Shown here one piece after another: positions 7,446 through 16,133 of a DNA stretch of 32,813 bases. The translations under genes were made by a program, and so were the position numbers. Origin of the DNA: Oscillospiraceae bacterium (GTDB taxonomy: Bacteria > Bacillota > Clostridia > UBA1381); NCBI GenBank assembly GCA_015068965.1, contig SVJN01000008.1:1-32813 (forward strand), in the 5' to 3' direction. The stretch's first letter is position 1; each line of letters starts with the position of its first letter. Below the pieces are notes generated by a model. That model was not told the origin of the DNA, searched no databases, and saw nothing but the letters and a program-made list of their open reading frames with translations.

Positions 7446-7796
7446 ATGGCAATAAAAATCAACAGTGATTTAGGCGAGATTTTTGTGGATAACAATGTCA
7501 TTGCGTCGATTGCAGGAGCAGTAGCAACCAAGTGCTACGGCGTTGTCGGCATGGCTGCAAAGGGAAAAAAGGATGATATTGTTCAGCTTCTGAAAAAAGA
7601 GAATATGGCAAAGGGAATTAGAATAGATACGCAGGATAACGGCATCGTGATTGATATGAGTATTGTTGTGGAATACGGTGTGAACATTCACGCAATCTGT
7701 GACAGTATTATCAATAATGTCCGTTATAAGTTAGAGCATCAGACCGGGCTTAAGGTCAATAAAATCAATGTGCAGGTGGAATCGGTCAGAGTGTGA
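7446..7796 (+). CDS. Asp23/Gls24 family envelope stress protein
   Basis: 116 residues from ATG 7446, preceded by AAAGGATG. The whole protein is one Asp23 (DUF322) domain: the N-terminal GEIFVDNNVIASIAGAVATK, the YGVVGMAAKG loop and the C-terminal VNIHAICDSIINNVRYKLE followed by VNKINVQVESVRV. There is no signal peptide or membrane segment, so it is cytoplasmic or membrane-associated through a partner. In Firmicutes this gene (yloU in Bacillus subtilis) is nearly always directly upstream of the fatty-acid kinase subunit gene yloV/fakA, as it is here, and the two are cotranscribed. Its biochemical role in this context is unclear; envelope or lipid homeostasis is inferred from family and context. 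Confidence 0.9.
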   Translation: MAIKINSDLGEIFVDNNVIASIAGAVATKCYGVVGMAAKGKKDDIVQLLKKENMAKGIRIDTQDNGIVIDMSIVVEYGVNIHAICDSIINNVRYKLEHQTGLKVNKINVQVESVRV

Positions 7797-7818
7797 CCGC
7801 TGTTAGGAGGAGATTAAA

Positions 7819-9441
7819 ATTAACAGGATTGATGGAAAATTACTTGCACATATGATGATATCAGGTGCAAATAATCTATATAATAAACGGCAGACGGTGG
7901 ATGAGCTAAATGTGTTCCCGGTACCCGATGGTGATACCGGTACCAATATGTCCATGACGGTCTGTGCAATGGCAAAGGCGGTTGCGGAATTGATTTCTCC
8001 GTCGGTTTCCAAGGTGGCAGATACGCTTTCCTATGCAACCTTGCGTGGCGCAAGAGGAAACTCCGGTGTTATTTTATCCCAGTTCTTCCGTGGCATTGCA
8101 AAAAGTGTAAAAGGCAAAACAGAAATTGATGCAAAAGAGCTTGCAGATGCTTTGAAAAAAGGCTCGGATGCTGCATATAAAGCGGTTATGAACCCGACTG
8201 AGGGTACCATTTTAACGGTTGCCCGTGAGATTGCACAACGTGCAGTTTTAAAGAGTGAGGAAGAGTCGGATGTTCAGGTTGTGCTGGAAAAAGCGCTAAA
8301 GCACGGTGCAAAGGTACTTGCAAAAACGCCGGAAATGCTCCCGGCTTTGAAAAAAGCAGGGGTTGTGGATGCGGGCGGTCAGGGCTGGCTGTTCTTCTTA
8401 GAGGGTGCCCTGTACTATCTGCAAAACCAGAAGGAAATCGAAAAGAGCGAGCAGGAAACTGAACCGGTCAACGCAGAAGCACAGACCGCCGCAGAGGTTG
8501 CTAATATCCGCTTTATGTACTGCACCGAGTTCATTATCGAAAAGAAGAACCCGAACGTCAATGTGCTTGCATTCCGTGAAGCAATTGCCGAGAAGGGCGA
8601 CAGTATGCTTGTCATTGACGATGATGACATTGTCAAGGTGCATATCCACACCAACCATCCGGGCTATGTACTGGAAAAGGCGGTACAGTTAGGTGCGATG
8701 ATTAACATTAAGATTGATAATATGAAGCATCAGCACCAGAATCTGATTGATAAGGAAGAAGAAAAAGCAATTCCGAAGGAAAAACAGGAAATTGCATTTG
8801 TGGCAGTTTGTGCCGGAGACGGTATCAGCGGTATTTTAAAGGAGCTGGGTGTGAATCGCATCATTGAGGGGGGTCAGACCATGAATCCGAGTACCGAGGA
8901 TATTTTAAAGGCAGTTGCCCAGGTCAATGCAAAGACTGTGTTTGTGTTCCCGAATAATAAGAATATTATCTTAGCGGCAAATCAGGCAAAGGAGCTTTGC
9001 GAGGATGAAATCATTGTGATTCCGACTCGTTCCTTGCCGGAATGTGTTGGTGCAATGCTTGCCTACAAGGGACAAAAAACACCGGCGGATAATGAAAAGG
9101 CAATGCTTCGTGCCATTGAGGGGATTACAGTCGGACAAATTACCTATGCTGTCCGTGATACCGAGGTGGATGGAACTGTCATTTCCGAGGGTGATATTTT
9201 GGGAATTTGCAAGGGCAAAATCGTACAGACCGGAAAGGAACCGGAATCTGTTTTAAAGGAATTGGTTACAGGAATGTGCGATGAGGACAGCGAATTTTTA
9301 ACGGTTTATTATGGGCAGGATGTTTCCAAGGAAACTGCAGAAGCTTTGGGTGAGCAGTTGGAAGAGGAATATCCCGAGCTGGAGATTACCGTACAGTATG
9401 GCGGTCAGCCGCTTTATTACTATATTTTATCGGTAGAATAG
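7819..9441 (+). CDS. fakA: DAK2 / FakA-like kinase subunit, apparent ATT start
   Basis: FakA phosphorylates fatty acids bound to FakB, feeding exogenous fatty acids into phospholipid. The DAK2 ATP-binding domain holds LNVFPVPDGDTGTNM, whose acidic residues bind Mg-ATP, LRGARGNSGVILSQFFRG and GVVDAGGQGW. A linker and a FakB/DegV-like C-terminal half follow. The first ATG is 7852, but family homology begins earlier (INRIDGKLLAHMM) and the only ribosome binding site, AGGAGG (7805-7810), is 41 bases from that ATG. It is 8 bases from an ATT at 7819. The frame is closed by TAG at 7804-7806 and contains no ATG, GTG or TTG before 7852. I therefore place the start at ATT 7819 (540 residues); 7852 (529 residues) is the conservative alternative. 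It is cotranscribed with the Asp23 gene, and recG follows 10 bases downstream. Confidence 0.88.
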   Translation: MNRIDGKLLAHMMISGANNLYNKRQTVDELNVFPVPDGDTGTNMSMTVCAMAKAVAELISPSVSKVADTLSYATLRGARGNSGVILSQFFRGIAKSVKGKTEIDAKELADALKKGSDAAYKAVMNPTEGTILTVAREIAQRAVLKSEEESDVQVVLEKALKHGAKVLAKTPEMLPALKKAGVVDAGGQGWLFFLEGALYYLQNQKEIEKSEQETEPVNAEAQTAAEVANIRFMYCTEFIIEKKNPNVNVLAFREAIAEKGDSMLVIDDDDIVKVHIHTNHPGYVLEKAVQLGAMINIKIDNMKHQHQNLIDKEEEKAIPKEKQEIAFVAVCAGDGISGILKELGVNRIIEGGQTMNPSTEDILKAVAQVNAKTVFVFPNNKNIILAANQAKELCEDEIIVIPTRSLPECVGAMLAYKGQKTPADNEKAMLRAIEGITVGQITYAVRDTEVDGTVISEGDILGICKGKIVQTGKEPESVLKELVTGMCDEDSEFLTVYYGQDVSKETAEALGEQLEEEYPELEITVQYGGQPLYYYILSVE

Positions 9442-9451
9442 GGAGAATGTT

Positions 9452-11488
9452 GTGGAAAAGAAGTTGTCACAGAGTGTCCGTAGCTTAGACGGTGTCGGCG
9501 AGGTGCGTGGAAAACTGTTGGAAAACAAGCAGATTTCCACCATAGAGGACTTACTCTATTATTTTCCAAGAGCATATGAAGACAGAACGCAGGAAAAGGA
9601 AATTGCGTTGTGTGAAGATGGAGAAACGGTATGCATCAAAGCTACCGTTTTTTCGCCTGTAAAGGAAGCACGCATCCGGAAGAATATGGCAATCTATTCA
9701 ATGGAGGTCACCGACGATAGCGGCGTGATGAAAATTGTCTGGTACAATAACCGGTTCATGAAGGGCAGATTTAAAAGCGGTGAGGTCTATGTGTTCTATG
9801 GCGTAGTAAAGCGGGTTGGCAGAACCCGTGAAATGCTCAACCCGATTTTTGAAACTCCGGGAAAACAACGTCAGACCGGCAGAATTATGCCGATTTACCC
9901 GCTTTGGGCAAATCTGACACAGAACTTTTTGCAAGGCTTAACCCGGAAAGCATTGGATGCTTACCGGATAACGGACTGGATTCCGCATTCGGTCAGAAAG
10001 GCATATCATCTGGCGGAAATCGGCTATGCAATGGAGCAGATGCACTATCCGCATGATGCCGATGCACAGTTGATTGCAAGAGAACGGTTTGCATTTGAGG
10101 AGCTTTTCTTGCTTCAGCTTGCATTGTTAGAAAAACGGGGACAGGTAAAAAAATATCAAAAATCTGCCTATCGGGATACGGCTTGTGTTTCGGAGTGGAT
10201 TGGGATGCTTCCGTTTGCACTCACCGGTGCACAACGGCGAGTGATTGCAGAAATTATGGAGGACTTTGAAAAAGGCGTTCCGATGAACCGTCTGGTGCAG
10301 GGAGATGTCGGCTCGGGTAAAACTGCAGTTGCAGCAGCGGCAATGTACGTTGCGGCGAAAAACGGTGAACAGTCGGTTATCATGGCACCGACCGAGATTT
10401 TAGCCAATCAGCATTACGAAACCTTTTTGGAGTTTTTTAAAGACACCTCATTTCGGATTTGTCTGCTGACCGGAAGCACAAAGGGCAAAAAACAGCTTTA
10501 TGAGCAAATCCGAAGCGGTGCTTATGATTTGGTGGTCGGAACCCATGCTGTGATTCAGAAGGCAGTGGAATTTTCTAAGCTTGGTCTGGTCATTGCGGAT
10601 GAACAACACCGGTTCGGGGTCAAACAACGTGCTATGCTTTCAGAAAAAGGCGAGCATCCGCATTTTCTGGTTATGTCGGCAACCCCGATTCCCAGAACCC
10701 TTGCATTGATTCTCTACGGTGATTTGGATGTTTCTATCATTGATGAATTACCGCCGGGCAGAAAACCGGTTGCAACCTATGCCGTCGGGGAAAATATGCG
10801 TCAGAGGCTTTATGCATTCATCGAAAAAAATGTCAAATCCGGTACGCAAGCCTATGTGGTCTGTCCGCTGATTGAGGAGACCGAAAAAAGCGATTTGTCC
10901 AATGCTCAAACCCGTCGGGACGAGTTGGCAAGCCGGTTCCCGGATTTTCGTGTCGGCTTGGTGCATGGCAGGATGAAGGCAAAGGAAAAGGATGAAATCA
11001 TGACAGCCTTTGCCAAAGGTGAGATGGATATTTTAGTTTCCACGACCGTAATAGAGGTTGGTGTGAATGTCCCCAACAGTAATCTGATGATTATTGAAAA
11101 TGCCGAGCGGTTCGGGCTTTCCCAACTGCATCAGCTCCGGGGAAGAGTCGGTAGAGGTACGGAGCAGGCATATTGCATCCTGATAAAGCACGGCACGCAG
11201 GAAATCACCGAAAAGCGGATGAAAACCATGTGTGCCTCCAATGACGGCTTTTATATCTCGGAGCAGGATTTGAAGCTAAGAGGCCCGGGCGACTTTTTCG
11301 GAACCCGTCAGCATGGCTTGCCGGAGCTTCGGGTGGCGAATCTGTTCGAGGATATGGAAATCTTAAAGCGTGCACAGAATGCCGCCGGAGCATGGTATCG
11401 GGGCGAGCTTCCCAAAAAGGAAGCAGAGCAGGAACGGGTGGAGGAGAAAATCGAGACGATGTTCCAAAAGGCTTTGATTGATAATTAA
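9452..11488 (+). CDS. recG: ATP-dependent DNA helicase RecG
   Basis: 678 residues from GTG 9452, preceded by AGGGAGAA; the length is normal for RecG. The enzyme remodels stalled replication forks and Holliday junctions. The N-terminal wedge/OB domain (about 1-230) includes LDGVGEVRGKLLE and DLLYYFPRAYEDR. The helicase core has Walker A GDVGSGKTA, the Walker B/DEQH box in ADEQHRFGVKQR, SATPIPRTLAL as motif III, and the C-terminal motifs VSTTVIEVGVNVPNSN and QLHQLRGRVGRG. The C-terminal TRG region follows (LKLRGPGDFFGTRQHG). It lies 10 bases after the fakA-like gene, probably in the same operon, an arrangement common in Firmicutes. No hairpin terminator is obvious after it; the following 153 bases are AT-rich. 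Confidence 0.97.
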   Translation: MEKKLSQSVRSLDGVGEVRGKLLENKQISTIEDLLYYFPRAYEDRTQEKEIALCEDGETVCIKATVFSPVKEARIRKNMAIYSMEVTDDSGVMKIVWYNNRFMKGRFKSGEVYVFYGVVKRVGRTREMLNPIFETPGKQRQTGRIMPIYPLWANLTQNFLQGLTRKALDAYRITDWIPHSVRKAYHLAEIGYAMEQMHYPHDADAQLIARERFAFEELFLLQLALLEKRGQVKKYQKSAYRDTACVSEWIGMLPFALTGAQRRVIAEIMEDFEKGVPMNRLVQGDVGSGKTAVAAAAMYVAAKNGEQSVIMAPTEILANQHYETFLEFFKDTSFRICLLTGSTKGKKQLYEQIRSGAYDLVVGTHAVIQKAVEFSKLGLVIADEQHRFGVKQRAMLSEKGEHPHFLVMSATPIPRTLALILYGDLDVSIIDELPPGRKPVATYAVGENMRQRLYAFIEKNVKSGTQAYVVCPLIEETEKSDLSNAQTRRDELASRFPDFRVGLVHGRMKAKEKDEIMTAFAKGEMDILVSTTVIEVGVNVPNSNLMIIENAERFGLSQLHQLRGRVGRGTEQAYCILIKHGTQEITEKRMKTMCASNDGFYISEQDLKLRGPGDFFGTRQHGLPELRVANLFEDMEILKRAQNAAGAWYRGELPKKEAEQERVEEKIETMFQKALIDN

Positions 11489-11582
11489 ATACAGATGTTC
11501 CAAATATTGACATATTTTTGACAGAATTTTATACATTTTTTGAAAAAAGTTTGAATTTTTATAAAAAAATTACGATTTTGTG

Positions 11583-11611
11583 TTGACCTTTTCTTTGTTT
11601 TGAGATACAAT
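11583..11611 (+). promoter_or_regulatory. Sigma-A promoter of the rsmD-coaD operon
   Basis: TTGACC (11583-11588), a 17-base spacer and TACAAT (11606-11611), 30 bases before the rsmD GTG start. A second TTGACA at 11507-11512 has only a poor -10 (TATACA) at 17 bases and is less convincing. Confidence 0.75.
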
Positions 11612-11641
11612 ATAGATGTATAACATGGGAGGGACTGTATT

Positions 11642-12181
11642 GTGAGAATCATTTCCGGAAAGTTTCGGGGACGGAAGCTGTTATCCTTTGAAGGAGATTC
11701 GGTACGCCCGACAACTGACCGTGTCAAGGAATCCATGTTCAATCTGATTCAGGAGTTTGTTCCGGGAAGCCGGGTACTGGATTTGTTTGGCGGAAGCGGG
11801 GCGCTTTCTTTAGAGGCAATCAGCCGTGGTGCAGAATCGGCAGTTTGTGTAGATATCGACCCAAAGTCGATTGAGATTATCCGCAAAAACATTGCTCTGG
11901 TGCATCAGGAGGAGACCATCCGGGTACTGAATCAGTCGGCAGAGCATTTTTTGGAAAACACTCCCGGTCAGTTTCATCTTGTGTTTTTAGATCCGCCGTA
12001 TAACCGTGGGTTTATCCGTCCGATTATGGACAAGCTGGTAGAGAAAAACCTTCTTTATCCCGAGGGCATCATCGTATTGGAAAGTGATTTTTCCGATGAG
12101 CATGGGGAGATTGCGGGGCTTACCATCCTACGGCAAAAGCGTTACGGCAGGAGCTATGTCACAGTTTATCAAAGGAACTGA
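11642..12181 (+). CDS. rsmD: 16S rRNA (guanine966-N2)-methyltransferase RsmD
   Basis: 179 residues from GTG 11642, preceded by GGGAGGG. RsmD methylates N2 of G966 in 16S rRNA using S-adenosylmethionine. The N-terminus MRIISGKFRGRKL is typical, followed by RPTTDRVKESMFN. The SAM-binding glycine loop is VLDLFGGSGALSLEAISRGA, the acidic ribose-binding residue lies in VCVDIDPKS, and the catalytic N-methyltransferase motif is LDPPYN. The protein is complete and cytoplasmic. The pairing of rsmD directly before coaD (19 bases apart) is a conserved Firmicute arrangement. It is transcribed from the promoter at 11583-11611. Confidence 0.95.
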   Translation: MRIISGKFRGRKLLSFEGDSVRPTTDRVKESMFNLIQEFVPGSRVLDLFGGSGALSLEAISRGAESAVCVDIDPKSIEIIRKNIALVHQEETIRVLNQSAEHFLENTPGQFHLVFLDPPYNRGFIRPIMDKLVEKNLLYPEGIIVLESDFSDEHGEIAGLTILRQKRYGRSYVTVYQRN

Positions 12182-12199
12182 CAAAAAGGGGGCGGCAAT

Positions 12200-12676
12200 T
12201 TGAGAATAGCAGTTTATCCCGGAAGCTTTGACCCGATTACAAACGGGCATCTGGATATCATCCGTCGCTCGGCAAAGCTTTACGACCGTGTCATTGTCGG
12301 CGTTTTAGATAACATTGATAAAAAGCCGGTTTTTTCGGTTGAGGAAAGGCGGTCAATGATAGAGCAGGTCATCACAGAATTTGACAATGTCTCCTGCGAT
12401 ACCTTCAGCGGTCTTTTGGTTGACTTTGCAAAGCAGAATCATGCGTCGGTCATCGTAAAGGGCTTACGGACGGTAGCAGACTTTGAGTATGAGCTTCAGA
12501 TGGCACTTCTGAATAAGGCATTGAATCCCGAGTTTGAAACGATGTTTTTAATGACGGATACCAAGTATTCTTACATCAGCTCCAGTATGGTAAAGGGAGT
12601 CGCAAAATATCACGGAGAACTGGAAGGGCTTGTCCCGCATTCCATTATCCGTTTGATTGAGGAAAAATATCAATAA
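12200..12676 (+). CDS. coaD: Phosphopantetheine adenylyltransferase CoaD
   Basis: 158 residues from TTG 12200, preceded by a G-rich AAAGGGGGCGG ribosome binding site. CoaD transfers AMP from ATP to 4'-phosphopantetheine, giving dephospho-CoA, the penultimate step of coenzyme A synthesis. The nucleotidylyltransferase signature is PGSFDPITNGHLDI with the TxGH motif at residues 14-17. The second signature is TKYSYISSSMVKGVA, and the substrate-binding KGLRTVADFEYELQMA is intact. Length and motifs are fully normal. The TTG start is supported by the residue directly preceding RIAVYPGSFDP, the invariant beginning of the family. Confidence 0.97.
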   Translation: MRIAVYPGSFDPITNGHLDIIRRSAKLYDRVIVGVLDNIDKKPVFSVEERRSMIEQVITEFDNVSCDTFSGLLVDFAKQNHASVIVKGLRTVADFEYELQMALLNKALNPEFETMFLMTDTKYSYISSSMVKGVAKYHGELEGLVPHSIIRLIEEKYQ

Positions 12677-12696
12677 AAAGATAGGAGAATGTGGCA

Positions 12697-13140
12697 ATGG
12701 ATATTATGGAAATCATCAACATGATGGAGGAAACAATCGAAAAGGCACCGGTGGTACCCTTAAGCGGTAAAATCCTCATCGACAAGGACGAAATCATGGA
12801 CTATGTTCAGGAAATGCGTCTGGTATTCCCGGATGAAGTCAAGGAAGCAAAGTGGGTTAAGGGCGAAAGACAAAGAATCCTGACCGAAGCAGAAAGCAAG
12901 GCTGAGGGCATGATTAAGTCTGCAGAGGAAGAAATGGTTCGTATGATTGACGAGAGTGAAATCACCCGCCAGGCATATGAGCAGGCAAATGCAATGGTAA
13001 ATGATGCAGAAGCAAGAACTGCAGAAATGAAGTCAGAATTTGATCAGTATGTAAACGACATCATGAGCGATGTAGAGCGTCGTCTGGATATGCTTTTGAA
13101 AAAAGTTCAGGAAGATAAGCTTTATTTTAACAATAAATAA
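12697..13140 (+). CDS. Coiled-coil protein of unknown function downstream of coaD
   Basis: 147 residues from ATG 12697, nine bases after AGGAG; a GTG at 12691 is only three bases from that site and is less likely. No catalytic motif is visible. The first ~45 residues hold a conserved-looking segment (VPLSGKILIDKDEIMDYVQEM), followed by a long, highly charged helical stretch (about residues 50-135) rich in Glu, Ala, Lys and Met that should form a coiled coil. Similar proteins are found after coaD in many Clostridia and are often loosely labelled ATPase or DivIVA-like because of resemblance to V-ATPase subunit E/H or F0 subunit b helices. I do not assign a function; a scaffold or division-associated role is only a possibility. 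It is third in the rsmD-coaD operon. Confidence 0.8.
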   Translation: MDIMEIINMMEETIEKAPVVPLSGKILIDKDEIMDYVQEMRLVFPDEVKEAKWVKGERQRILTEAESKAEGMIKSAEEEMVRMIDESEITRQAYEQANAMVNDAEARTAEMKSEFDQYVNDIMSDVERRLDMLLKKVQEDKLYFNNK

Positions 13141-13148
13141 TCATACAT

Positions 13149-13210
13149 AAAAAAGGAGGCTGTGCAGGAGAACCGCCCGCAGGGACGGAGAATTCCGGTA
13201 TAGCCTTTTT
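13149..13210 (+). terminator. Structured hairpin with T-tract between the coiled-coil gene and fhs
   Basis: An outer stem pairs AGGCT (13157-13161) with AGCCT followed by a T-run (13202-13210). Inside it CCGCCC (13173-13178) pairs with GGG and CGG (13182-13188, one A bulged). It is most simply an irregular intrinsic terminator for the rsmD-coaD operon. Because fhs starts only 27 bases later with no other promoter obvious, an attenuator-like leader is also possible. Confidence 0.5.
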
Positions 13211-13236
13211 GCATGAAGAAAGGAAGTGTTTTTGCT

Positions 13237-14907
13237 ATGTTAACTGATATCGAAATTGCGCAAAGCGCCAAAATGCTGCCAATCAAAGAGGTGGCGGCAA
13301 AGCTGGGAATTTTAGAGGATGAGCTGGAATTTTACGGAAAATATAAGGCGAAAATGTCGCAGGAATTAATTAACCGTACCAAATCCAACCCGGACGGAAA
13401 GCTGATTTTAGTAACCGCAATCAACCCGACTCCGGCAGGGGAGGGAAAAACCACTACTACCGTCGGACTGGGTGATGCAATGAGCCTTCTGGGAAAAAAA
13501 TGTCTTCTGGCACTCCGGGAACCGTCCTTAGGACCGGTTATGGGTGTCAAGGGCGGTGCGGCTGGCGGCGGCTATAGCCAGGTTGTGCCGATGGAGGATA
13601 TTAACCTGCACTTTACCGGTGATATGCACGCAATCACGGCGGCAAATAATCTGTTGTCAGCGATGATTGATAATCATATCCATCAAGGAAATCAGTTGGA
13701 TATTGACGTAACCAATATTGTCTGGAAACGGGTTCTGGATATGAACGACCGGGCACTCCGGAATGTTGTCGTTTCCTTGGGCGGTAAAATCAACGGAATC
13801 CCGCGTGAGGACGGCTTTATGATTACCGTTGCATCGGAGATTATGGCGATTTTGTGCTTAGCATCTGATTTGAATGATTTGAAAAAACGCCTGGGTGATA
13901 TTATTGTGGCTTATAATCGGAGCGGTCAGCCGGTAACTGCAAGGGATTTGAAAGCAGAGGGTGCAATGACCGTTCTGATGAAGGATGCCATCAAGCCGAA
14001 TCTTGTGCAGACCTTAGCAAATACACCTTGTTTTATTCATGGCGGCCCGTTTGCAAATATTGCACATGGCTGTAATAGCGTGATTGCAACCAAGCTTGCT
14101 TTGAAAATGGCAGATTATGTCATTACAGAAGCCGGCTTCGGTGCGGATTTGGGTGCTGAAAAGTTTATGGATATCAAGTGCCGTTTTGCAGGCTTAAAGC
14201 CGGATGCGGTGGTTGTTGTTGCAACGGTCAGAGCATTAAAATATAATGGTGGCGTTGCAAAGGCTGATTTAAAAATCCCGAATGTAGAGGCGTTGAAAAA
14301 GGGGATTGTAAACCTCAAAAAGCATATCGAAAATATGCAGAAATACAATGTTCCGGTTGTTGTTGCCATGAACCGCTTCGATACCGATTCGGATGAGGAA
14401 TTAAAGCTTGTAATGGACGCCTGTGCCGAGTACGGCGCAGAATGCTCTTTGTCCGAGGTATTTGCAAAAGGCGGCGAGGGCGGCCTGGATTTAGCAGAGA
14501 AGGTTCTTCATGCAATTGAAACCATACCGTCTGCATATGCACCGATTTACGATGTAGAAGCAAGCATTCCGGAAAAAATCAACACCATTGTCCGGGAAAT
14601 TTATGGCGGCAAGGGTGCAGTCTTTACCACAAAGGCGGCAAAGCAGGTAAAACAGCTGGAAGAATTAGGCTTGGATAAAAAGCCGGTTTGTATGGCAAAA
14701 ACACAGTATTCGCTTTCGGATAATCCTGCCCTGTTGGGACGCCCGGAGGACTTTGAAATCACCGTTTCCAAGGTGCGTGTATCCAACGGTGCCGGATTTA
14801 TCGTGGTAGAAACCGGAGATATTATGGTAATGCCGGGACTTCCGAAGGAGCCTGCGGCAAACCGGATTGATATTGATGAGGACGGCGTAATCACCGGTCT
14901 GTTCTGA
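13237..14907 (+). CDS. fhs: Formate--tetrahydrofolate ligase
   Basis: 556 residues from ATG 13237, ten bases after AAAGGAAG; an in-frame ATG at 13213 overlaps that site and would add eight atypical residues. The enzyme makes 10-formyl-tetrahydrofolate from formate, ATP and tetrahydrofolate, entering one-carbon metabolism and, in acetogens, the methyl branch of the Wood-Ljungdahl pathway. The start [16 protein letters not shown] is the family norm. The P-loop is [18 protein letters not shown] (about residues 65-82), and [20 protein letters not shown] and [13 protein letters not shown] are the substrate-binding signatures. It is complete and cytoplasmic. tsaE follows after 23 bases, so fhs probably leads the fhs-tsaE-tsaB-rpiB transcript. 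No folD or other one-carbon gene is adjacent. Confidence 0.97.
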   Translation: MLTDIEIAQSAKMLPIKEVAAKLGILEDELEFYGKYKAKMSQELINRTKSNPDGKLILVTAINPTPAGEGKTTTTVGLGDAMSLLGKKCLLALREPSLGPVMGVKGGAAGGGYSQVVPMEDINLHFTGDMHAITAANNLLSAMIDNHIHQGNQLDIDVTNIVWKRVLDMNDRALRNVVVSLGGKINGIPREDGFMITVASEIMAILCLASDLNDLKKRLGDIIVAYNRSGQPVTARDLKAEGAMTVLMKDAIKPNLVQTLANTPCFIHGGPFANIAHGCNSVIATKLALKMADYVITEAGFGADLGAEKFMDIKCRFAGLKPDAVVVVATVRALKYNGGVAKADLKIPNVEALKKGIVNLKKHIENMQKYNVPVVVAMNRFDTDSDEELKLVMDACAEYGAECSLSEVFAKGGEGGLDLAEKVLHAIETIPSAYAPIYDVEASIPEKINTIVREIYGGKGAVFTTKAAKQVKQLEELGLDKKPVCMAKTQYSLSDNPALLGRPEDFEITVSKVRVSNGAGFIVVETGDIMVMPGLPKEPAANRIDIDEDGVITGLF

Positions 14908-14930
14908 GGAAAGGAAACGGAGGAGAAAAG

Positions 14931-15359
14931 ATGCTTCATATTTCACAGAGTCCGGAGCAAACGGCAGAAATTGCCGCAGAATTTGCAAAAACCTTGCAGC
15001 CGGGTGATGTTGTAACCTTAAATGGTGATTTGGGTGTCGGAAAAACAGCATTTGTGCAAGGACTGGCAAAGGCACTTGGCATCACTGATTATATCAGCAG
15101 TCCGACTTTTACGATTGTTAATTGCTATGAGGCAGAGACTCCGCTTTATCACTTTGATGTTTACCGGATTGCAGACCCGGAGGAGATGTATGAAATCGGC
15201 TATGAGGAGTATATCAACGGCGACGGCATCTGTATCATAGAATGGGCGGAGCTGATTGCAGACATTTTGCCTGAAGAACGCTACGATGTCACCATCCGGA
15301 AAAACTATGACGTAGACGAAAATTACAGAGAAATTGAAATCGAGAAAAAGGAATCATAA
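14931..15359 (+). CDS. tsaE: tRNA threonylcarbamoyladenosine biosynthesis ATPase TsaE
   Basis: 142 residues from ATG 14931 with a GGAGG site upstream. TsaE is the ATPase that cycles the TsaB-TsaD complex during N6-threonylcarbamoylation of A37 in ANN-decoding tRNAs. The Walker A motif GDLGVGKT is at residues 32-39; SSPTFTIVN is the switch-like segment, followed by FDVYRI and the Walker B-like IIEWAE. Length is normal. It is five bases upstream of tsaB, its functional partner. The usual tsaD gene is not in this window. Confidence 0.96.
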   Translation: MLHISQSPEQTAEIAAEFAKTLQPGDVVTLNGDLGVGKTAFVQGLAKALGITDYISSPTFTIVNCYEAETPLYHFDVYRIADPEEMYEIGYEEYINGDGICIIEWAELIADILPEERYDVTIRKNYDVDENYREIEIEKKES

Positions 15360-15364
15360 AGGAA

Positions 15365-16075
15365 ATGAAAATTTTAGCAGTAGATACTTCCGCAACGGTT
15401 GCCTCCGTTGCAATCACAGACGGTGAGCGTCTGGCTGCGGAAATGATATTGAACCATAAAAAAACACATTCCGAAACACTGATGCCGATGATTGACACCC
15501 TGTTTCAAAGCAGTGAAATGAAGATTTCCGACATTGATTTGTTTGCTGTTTCTAACGGCCCCGGCTCCTTTACCGGACTGCGGATTGGGGTTGCGGCGGT
15601 AAAAGCTCTTGCACACGCCTGCAATAAGCCGGTGGTCGGGGTAAGCACGTTAGAAGCAATGGCGTATAATCTTCCTTATGCGGACGGACTGATTGCACCG
15701 ATTATGGATGCAAGAAGAGAACAGGTCTACAATGCCGTTTATCGCTGGGAGGGGGAAACCTTAACCGAAGTCACTGCACCCCGGGCGATTGCATTGGCAG
15801 ACTGTCTGGAGGAATTCCGGGAAAAGGTGTATTTTGTCGGGGACGGTGTTCCGGTTTATCGGGAACTGATTTTGCAAAAGCTTGGAAATTTGGCGGTATT
15901 TGCACCGGTTTGTGCCAATGCGCAACGTGCAGGAGCAGTTGCGGCGGCGGCAAAAGCATATGCAAAAGCCGGAAAAACCACTACCTACCTGGAACTGTTG
16001 CCGGTTTATCTGCGGAAACCGCAGGCAGAGCGGGAACGGGAGGAAATGGAAGGTAAAGGCAAAGTGCAAAATTGA
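15365..16075 (+). CDS. tsaB: tRNA threonylcarbamoyladenosine biosynthesis protein TsaB
   Basis: 236 residues from ATG 15365, preceded by AAAGGAA. TsaB is the non-catalytic ASKHA-fold partner of TsaD in t6A synthesis. Family signatures are the N-terminal ILAVDTSATVASVAI, the central SNGPGSFTGLRIGVAAVKAL and the C-terminal PVYLRKPQAE. The residues after the conserved PQAE are low in complexity and end in GKGKVQN, encoded by the beginning of a TGCAAAAT direct-repeat stretch that continues past the stop (16065-16086). The normal rimI acetyltransferase gene that often follows tsaB is absent; rpiB comes next after 58 bases. Confidence 0.95.
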   Translation: MKILAVDTSATVASVAITDGERLAAEMILNHKKTHSETLMPMIDTLFQSSEMKISDIDLFAVSNGPGSFTGLRIGVAAVKALAHACNKPVVGVSTLEAMAYNLPYADGLIAPIMDARREQVYNAVYRWEGETLTEVTAPRAIALADCLEEFREKVYFVGDGVPVYRELILQKLGNLAVFAPVCANAQRAGAVAAAAKAYAKAGKTTTYLELLPVYLRKPQAEREREEMEGKGKVQN

Positions 16076-16133
16076 AAATGCAAAATGAACAGAACATACA
16101 ACAAATAAAAGTCAATGGAGAGGAGAACAAAGC

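Noticed and set aside
13162-13203. Short frame starting GTG after AAGGAGG, a possible leader peptide upstream of fhs
   Set aside because: The gap between site and GTG is only two bases, and the stretch is better explained as part of the hairpin.
13141-13236. Tetrahydrofolate or ZTP riboswitch upstream of fhs
   Set aside because: The region is too short and lacks the conserved cores of both classes as I know them.
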